From positions 10,248,001-10,312,000 of the forward strand of contig NC_059393.1 in the NCBI RefSeq assembly GCF_019703515.2: DNA of 64,000 nucleotides, given 5' to 3'. Of the stretch, positions 59,801-64,000 are shown in pieces. How positions within the stretch are numbered: position 1 is the stretch's first letter; every line of letters begins with the position of its first letter. The DNA is from Myxocyprinus asiaticus. Taxonomy: Eukaryota; Chordata; Actinopteri; Cypriniformes; Catostomidae. The position numbers and the translations under genes are program-made. Under the pieces are notes generated by a model. It was not told the origin of the DNA. It did no database searches and saw only the letters and a program-made list of their open reading frames with translations.

Positions 59801-62800
59801 CAAGGGGAAGGAGAACTCTCTGAATGACTTAGTTGTAGAGACAGCAGACCTCCTTTCCCCTGAATATGAGAGGAGCTATGATTATCCCTGCTATCCCTAA
59901 GCCTTAGCTCACAATCGCTAGCCATAAGGGAGCCAAAGGGCATCTGCCTTGGTAGGGAAAAGTCTGAATGGAGAGGGGTGCTACTTGAGGGTTGTGAGAC
60001 AATTTTAGAGACTTGGGACAGTCTAAGATGGTAAAGCGGCTTCTGGTAACCTGGAGAGAGTTCCATTTCAGTGCTAGAATGTTCTTTAGAGGGACTCTGA
60101 TCTGACTTGATAGGACTTGAGTTGTTTTCTAGTTTGGACAAGGGTACCGGCTTCTCTCTAAGGCAGCTGCCACTTGTTGAAGCAAAGTGAGTAGAGGGTT
60201 TCGAGCTGTCCGAGACAGTCGAAACGGAAGAGGAGGATGCTGAAGAGCAAGACTTGGGGAATAGTTGGGTTCGTCGCATACTGACACAGGTCTGGGCGGA
60301 GCTACTGCGCATGGATGGTACCGGAGTGGCCGGAATCAACCAGGAGACCTCAGCAGAGCCGTCAAATACACTTCCATTTGCAGGGCTATGGTGCTCTGAT
60401 TGATCAGATTTGGCAGGTTCTGTATCGGATGTCACCTGTACGGGATTTACCGGTTTGCCATCAAGGCCTTGGGATCCATATGTGTTTTCTGTACTGAGAT
60501 TGCCATTGCAAGCATAGCTTTTGGACTTCAAAGAAGGTTTTGAGGGAGAGTTGGAGGAGGACTGAGGGCTCACAGCTTCCCTATCAGAAGGATATTTAGT
60601 GGTAGCAGCATTGTAGTCTATATCCATATCCATTTCTTCACTGGAGTCTGACAGTACAATAAGCTCAACTTGTTGGCTGTTTGATTTGGGAGGAGAGGGA
60701 AAGTTGCTTATGCCATCACAGCATGAAATTTCTTTTGTTAGGGCTGACTGACCCATATCTTCGGCCTTCCTTGAATCAGGAGACACACCAGGCACAGGGA
60801 ACGAGGACTCACCTGACACACCTGAGCTTAGTGTAGGGCTTATGGAGAGGTCAATCACCTCGCTGACACACGAAGGATGAAATAGGGCAGGTGTGTTCCT
60901 CTGAGGAGTGTGTAATGACTTGTATTGTTGTTGCTGAGAGTAGGATGCTGGTGTCTGTGATGGTTCCACGTATTCCCCAATAGACTGGGAGAATAAACGG
61001 TCGTAAATCTTGTCGAGACTGGCATCTGGATCTCGGTTTTCATTTGTGTGGGCTTTTGATTCTGGAATCAAACTAACTTTTAGTCGTCCAGTCTCTGGAT
61101 TCTGGTTTTGATGGGACTCTCTGGGACTTGTTACTATGGCAGCCACTGTCCCATCCACGCCTTGATTGTTACTATGGCAACTGGCGGCAGACTTCTCTAA
61201 AATGGATTCCGTCTCCCTTTTCTCAGCCCTTTCATCCATAATTTTATTTCCGTGGGATATATTTGCATTTCCCTCCTCTTCCTCGGTTTTTGTTGTAGTC
61301 TCCATCATCGTCTCTATCTTCTTCTGTGTTGCTGCAAATTCATAGATCTCATCAAGCTCTTCATCGTCTACCCTGTCCTCTTTAAACTCTCCATCTCGTT
61401 TTTCATCCTCATCTTCCATCCCTCTATCCTCTCCTGCATTTTCTTTAAACTCATCCTCTTCTTCACTGTCCTCATGCTGCCACATTGACTGGAGGAGCTC
61501 CAGGAAATTGCTCTCTGCCATTTTCTGGTCTTCCTGGCCTCCAAGATGATGCTCCTCACCTGGAAATATGTAATTAGATTTTCCTCTTGGGTCTTCTTCA
61601 TTTCCAGAATATTCCTCACACTGCTGCTGCAGCTCAATCAAGCCAAACCTGACACACAACACGCAAGTTTACTTTCCACACATATACCACTAATCTAGAA
61701 GCAATCAAAGTAACTTTTTAACATTTTAAATGCACCTACACTTTACAAAATAAAAATGATTAAAAAAAAAATGTCAAATTAATCCTTACTTCATATATAA
61801 ATAACACTAAACATTTAAAGTCAACATATGGCACTCACAACCCATTTTACTTCTTAATATGATGTATTTCTGAGTGAAAGTATATTCAATGTGAAAATTA
61901 TTAAGGCATGACTTGATTTTATCTGTCAGGCCCTGACTTGATTGTAAAAAGTTATCAAAAGGGCTTTGTGACGTCAGTCTTTTTAAACAGACCAGATCTC
62001 ACGACTTTTGTCACCCCCCCTTGTTGGGAGATCACACTGACCTATCAGCAAGCTCCCGTACGTGTGGCAGCATTGTTGGTTTTAAAGGACATTGGGCTGT
62101 ATAAAGATACTGCAAGAGTGCCAGCACTGCCTCCCCAGGAACGTCACCCAACAACACCCTCTGAGCAACGCACATACCCTCCTCCTGAACACCAAAACCA
62201 GTGTCATGAACCTATAAACACAAGTAGACAAAAAGACATGAATGTCAATGTTATAACTCCTTGAGACTATGTGCATTATCATACCAAGTAGTCAAAGACT
62301 GCATGTGAACTGCGTTATTTGTCTACACCTCTTGATTAATGGCTGTGGTGCCAATGTAGGGATGCACTAACCATATTGGCCAGCAGGGGGCATCGTGTGT
62401 ACAGCATAAAGGCATGAGTGAAGAAGACATCTCCACTGTCCACCTGTAACTGCACATCACTGAGCTGAGGATTGTTCACCATACTGCTCAGATCTAATGC
62501 TAGCTTTGAAAAGGACACCTGCTACAGACACACAAATGAAGACAGAAAAATACTGAAGAACTAAACAATTAAGATAAAGCAAATCAGCATGGCAGAAATA
62601 CAGCATTTTTACCAAGGTTGTTTTGGTGGTCTTGCCGTCATTCCTCTCTGGAACAAACCCACTTGAAGGAAGTTCATTCACAGCATCCTCCTTATCTAAA
62701 AACATAAAGGAAATGTGAAGTGATGGACTCTAATAGACATGTTTAATAAACAATTATATGTCCTTTCCTGACACAAAAACAATATTAACACCTCACTTGT

Positions 62801-63646
62801 CTCACCTGTGGCCGTATGCACGGTGTATCCATACTGGGTTAGGGTCATGCCTTCCTCTGCCAGCTCCATTAGATCTTGTAGGGCCTGGGTGCCTGGTGTA
62901 ACCGAACAGGGTGTAAGAGGAGAAGGTGTAGACCGAAGCTGTTCTCGGCTTTGATCCGAAGGTTTTTCCTGAACCAGAGCAGCTTCTGAGGTCAGTGCTG
63001 GGGGTTTCTTTACTGGAGTTGCTTCAAGAGACTTCACCTGTTCCCTCTAGAAAAAGAATGAAGTTAAAAAACACATTTAACTTCCATAATGTGACATTTT
63101 CCAAGTGAAACAACGTAAGGCAGAACTTATTAGAACTTATAGAATTATATGCATAGGCATTTGATTGGATTGGAAGTTGGTTAATATTATTTTACCTGCC
63201 CTCTCTGCCTTTCAGAGGTGAAGTCATTATATTTTGATGAAAGATTATAAACTTTTTTTCTTTGCAAGAATAATGTGCACTTACGAATCACACCCAACAA
63301 GACCAGAAACATTCATTAAGAAAGTATAGAGTGAATTTTGATTTGATTTTAACCTCTGGTGCGTCCCATGGCTGTATAAAGTCGCTGAGTTCTAAGGTGT
63401 AAAACTCTGAAACAGAGTGTGGTCCTCCTCCACGAAGAGCACTTTTGAGCCAGAGAGGGGCATGAGAGTTGGCAGGGAGGGCAGAGGGGGATAGGTTGGG
63501 GGTTGGTGGAGAAGGCGGACTGGTACGGAGCAGAAAAGAAGAGACACGCTCCTGGAGACGGCTCAGAGCTGCCTGAGGGTCCTGAATGAGGAGCAGTGGT
63601 GGGTGGACAGGAAACACTCCCTTCCTTCTCTTTCCACGACCCTTAC
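56422..63646 (-). CDS. slx4: SLX4 structure-specific endonuclease scaffold, last nine exons (partial)
   Basis: Coding exons in transcript order are 63,354-63,646, 62,806-63,046, 62,613-62,695, 62,372-62,521, 62,042-62,211, 59,250-61,648, 58,712-58,811, 58,199-58,468 and 56,422-56,812. All have GT-AG sites; phases join to about 1,364 codons ending at the stop 56,422-56,424. The N-terminus, including the expected ubiquitin-binding zinc fingers, lies beyond the right edge. SLX4 (FANCP, BTBD12) is a nuclear scaffold that binds SLX1, MUS81-EME1 and XPF-ERCC1 for crosslink repair and Holliday-junction resolution. In order there are an XPF-binding (MLR-like) region, a BTB domain, a long acidic and serine-rich exon with SUMO-interaction-like motifs, a SAP-like region and the SLX1-binding C-terminal domain. 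The gene is convergent with mcrip2. SINE insertions sit only in introns, so the frame is intact. Confidence 0.95.
56901..57323 (-). mobile_element. tRNA-derived SINE, copy 3, in the last slx4 intron
   Basis: Reverse complement of the SINE at 30,096, here with its head complete (GCTGAGCTACCCAGGCCCCC at the right is the inverse A-box region). Flanks AGAAATGA on both sides (about 56,893-56,900 and 57,324-57,331) give a target-site duplication of about 8 bases. It has the same orientation as the gene. Confidence 0.88.
57582..58111 (-). mobile_element. 5S-rRNA-derived SINE in the last slx4 intron
   Basis: On the minus strand the head resembles 5S rRNA: the plus text GGAGGTCTCCCTTCCAGGTA, CTGACCAGGCTCAGCCCTGC and TTAGCTTC is the inverse of the 5S internal-promoter region. 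The opposite end has a (GAAT)n tail at 57,577-57,596. CCAGAATGA flanks it on both sides (57,575-57,583 and 58,112-58,120), a target-site duplication. It is SINE3-like by recall. It is not a 5S gene, because the 5S part is truncated and fused to unrelated sequence. Confidence 0.85.
58199..58468 (-). CDS. slx4: slx4 exon: SAP region and linker
   Basis: Starts FGVRPLPKKQMVLKLKEIHQ, the most conserved stretch of SLX4 near the C-terminus (end of SAP), then YTHQLQSSESEEETSPP and a Ser/Pro-rich linker. Acceptor ATTCCAG, donor GACAG|GTATAT, completing Arg with the next exon. Confidence 0.92.
58712..58811 (-). CDS. slx4: slx4 exon: start of the SAP region
   Basis: Encodes KKNKGPLVPITPMPGFSDMD and TPDLKNRLNR. 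PITPMP and the Leu-rich helix match the SLX4 segment leading into the SAP domain, which binds MUS81. Two acceptors are possible: CTGCACAG before TGGCTTG (58,811) and TTGCAG before the A-run (58,801). Only the first keeps the reading frame from the large exon, so I chose it. Confidence 0.88.
58911..59130. repeat. Second copy of the GTCCACAC-type element, slx4 intron
   Basis: CCCATCCACACTAATATG at the left, GTGTGAACGTGGCTTAAG at the right, with TTTCCTAACATCATAGTTTT and GTGTGGATGAGAGGTGTAAA inside; order and spacing match 12,950-13,145. Diverged, noncoding. Confidence 0.55.
59250..61648 (-). CDS. slx4: slx4 large exon, acidic and serine-rich
   Basis: A single uninterrupted 2.4-kb exon. It starts with the last BTB helix (FGLIELQQQCEEYSG), then a strongly acidic run (EDSEEEDEFKE, EDEDEKRDGE). 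Two hydrophobic-acidic motifs, EVIDLSISP and ELIVLSDSSEEMD, look like SUMO-interacting motifs, as known in human SLX4. DKIYDRLFSQSIGEY is a conserved patch. The rest is Ser/Pro-rich with many SP sites that could be phosphorylated, and it ends near SQRLAPPAAKRVAELKTP. Donor CTCCAG|GTACTG. Confidence 0.92.
62042..62521 (-). CDS. slx4: slx4 exons: BTB/POZ domain
   Basis: Exon 62,372-62,521 encodes SSMVNNPQLSDVQLQVDSGD, FFTHAFMLYTRCPLLANM, and exon 62,042-62,211 encodes VHDTGFGVQEEG, QRVLLGDVPGEA and LLQYLYTAQ, then ELADR running into FGLIELQQQCEEY of the next exon. This is the canonical BTB order (SDV…H…L..RC…L..YLYT). In human SLX4 the BTB domain mediates dimerisation. The first exon may start at 62,521 or 62,518 because two adjacent AG acceptors exist (TAG|CAG|GTG), differing by one Gln. 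Confidence 0.9.
62613..63046 (-). CDS. slx4: slx4 exons: linker before the BTB domain
   Basis: Two coding exons, 62,806-63,046 and 62,613-62,695. The first reads REQVKSLEATPVKKPPAL and QALQDLMELAEEGMTLTQYG; the second DKEDAVNELPSSGFVPERND. They join through a split Asp codon (G|AT). No folded domain is recognised; the QALQDLMELA stretch may form a short helix. Confidence 0.85.
63354..63646 (-). CDS. slx4: slx4 exon: presumed XPF-binding (MLR) region
   Basis: Encodes HPPLLLIQDPQAALSRLQER, a proline-rich linker, APLWLKSALRGGG and EFYTLELSDFIQPWD. Its place about 110 residues before the BTB domain and its hydrophobic, aromatic short motifs fit the MLR region that recruits XPF-ERCC1 in human SLX4. 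That assignment is by position and memory. Acceptor TTTGCAG, donor CCAGAG|GTTAAA. Confidence 0.85.
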
Positions 63647-64000
63647 CTGCAAACATGAGGAAACAACCTGCATCTAGATTTTTACATTTTCTGAGGAACA
63701 GCTTCTTAGCAAACACCACTTATAATGCAGTGCAAGGGAGAAACTGGATTTGCTACCAAAGAATGAGAACTAAATAAAAAAAATGTGAGTGACTATTTGC
63801 ACTCCGCTGTAAATAGCATCTACCACACAGTGCAACTATTTGCACCCCAACAGTCTGGTGAAACCACAGAAATATATGACAAACTAGATAATATGTGTAG
63901 CCGCTGTGACATGGGGTGTAAGACAGTGTTAATGTATAGTGTCACCCTAGTAACCCAGGTTAGATTGCGCCTTTTGTCCCACATTTGTTTTTTACCATCC
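63647..64000. other. slx4 intron, runs off the window
   Basis: Upstream intron of slx4. I see no further exon in these bases. Confidence 0.6.

Overview
The window is vertebrate nuclear DNA and looks like a cyprinid-type ray-finned fish. It carries four intron-containing genes with GT-AG splice sites whose proteins match vertebrate families. It is also packed with fish-type repeats: Tc1-like elements, tRNA-derived and 5S-rRNA-derived SINEs, and many short inverted-repeat elements. Calls rest on reading the sequence and recalled family knowledge; no database search was possible.

Layout. Bases 1-27,400 are a gene-poor stretch of AT-rich DNA, microsatellites and repeats, including a palindromic Tc1-derived element at 14,157-15,304. 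I found no convincing gene there, only weak exon candidates near 2.5 and 9.2 kb. The right 36 kb holds four genes: hmox2 (heme oxygenase 2, + strand, 27,426-33,142), gde1 (glycerophosphodiester phosphodiesterase 1, + strand, 39,877-45,031), mcrip2 (MAPK-regulated corepressor-interacting protein 2, formerly FAM195A, + strand, 49,174-54,330) and slx4 (structure-specific endonuclease scaffold, - strand, 56,422 to beyond the right edge near 63,646). Splice phases close exactly for the three complete genes, giving 310, 333 and 143 residues. For slx4 the last nine coding exons, about 1,364 codons, are in the window; the N-terminus lies outside.

The four products act in unrelated pathways (heme breakdown, lipid-head-group hydrolysis, transcriptional or stress-granule regulation, DNA repair), so this is not a functional cluster. 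All four human orthologues lie on chromosome 16p, so the block is best read as a shuffled piece of conserved synteny. mcrip2 and slx4 are convergent, about 2.1 kb apart, and a palindromic Tc1-derived element sits between them.

I did not see a new multi-gene system. The points most worth checking are the Tc1 foldback subfamily with a shared internal junction, two substitutions at functional positions in Hmox2, an inverted-repeat element ending 4 bases before the hmox2 start codon, nested transposon insertions, and several unclassified repeat families.
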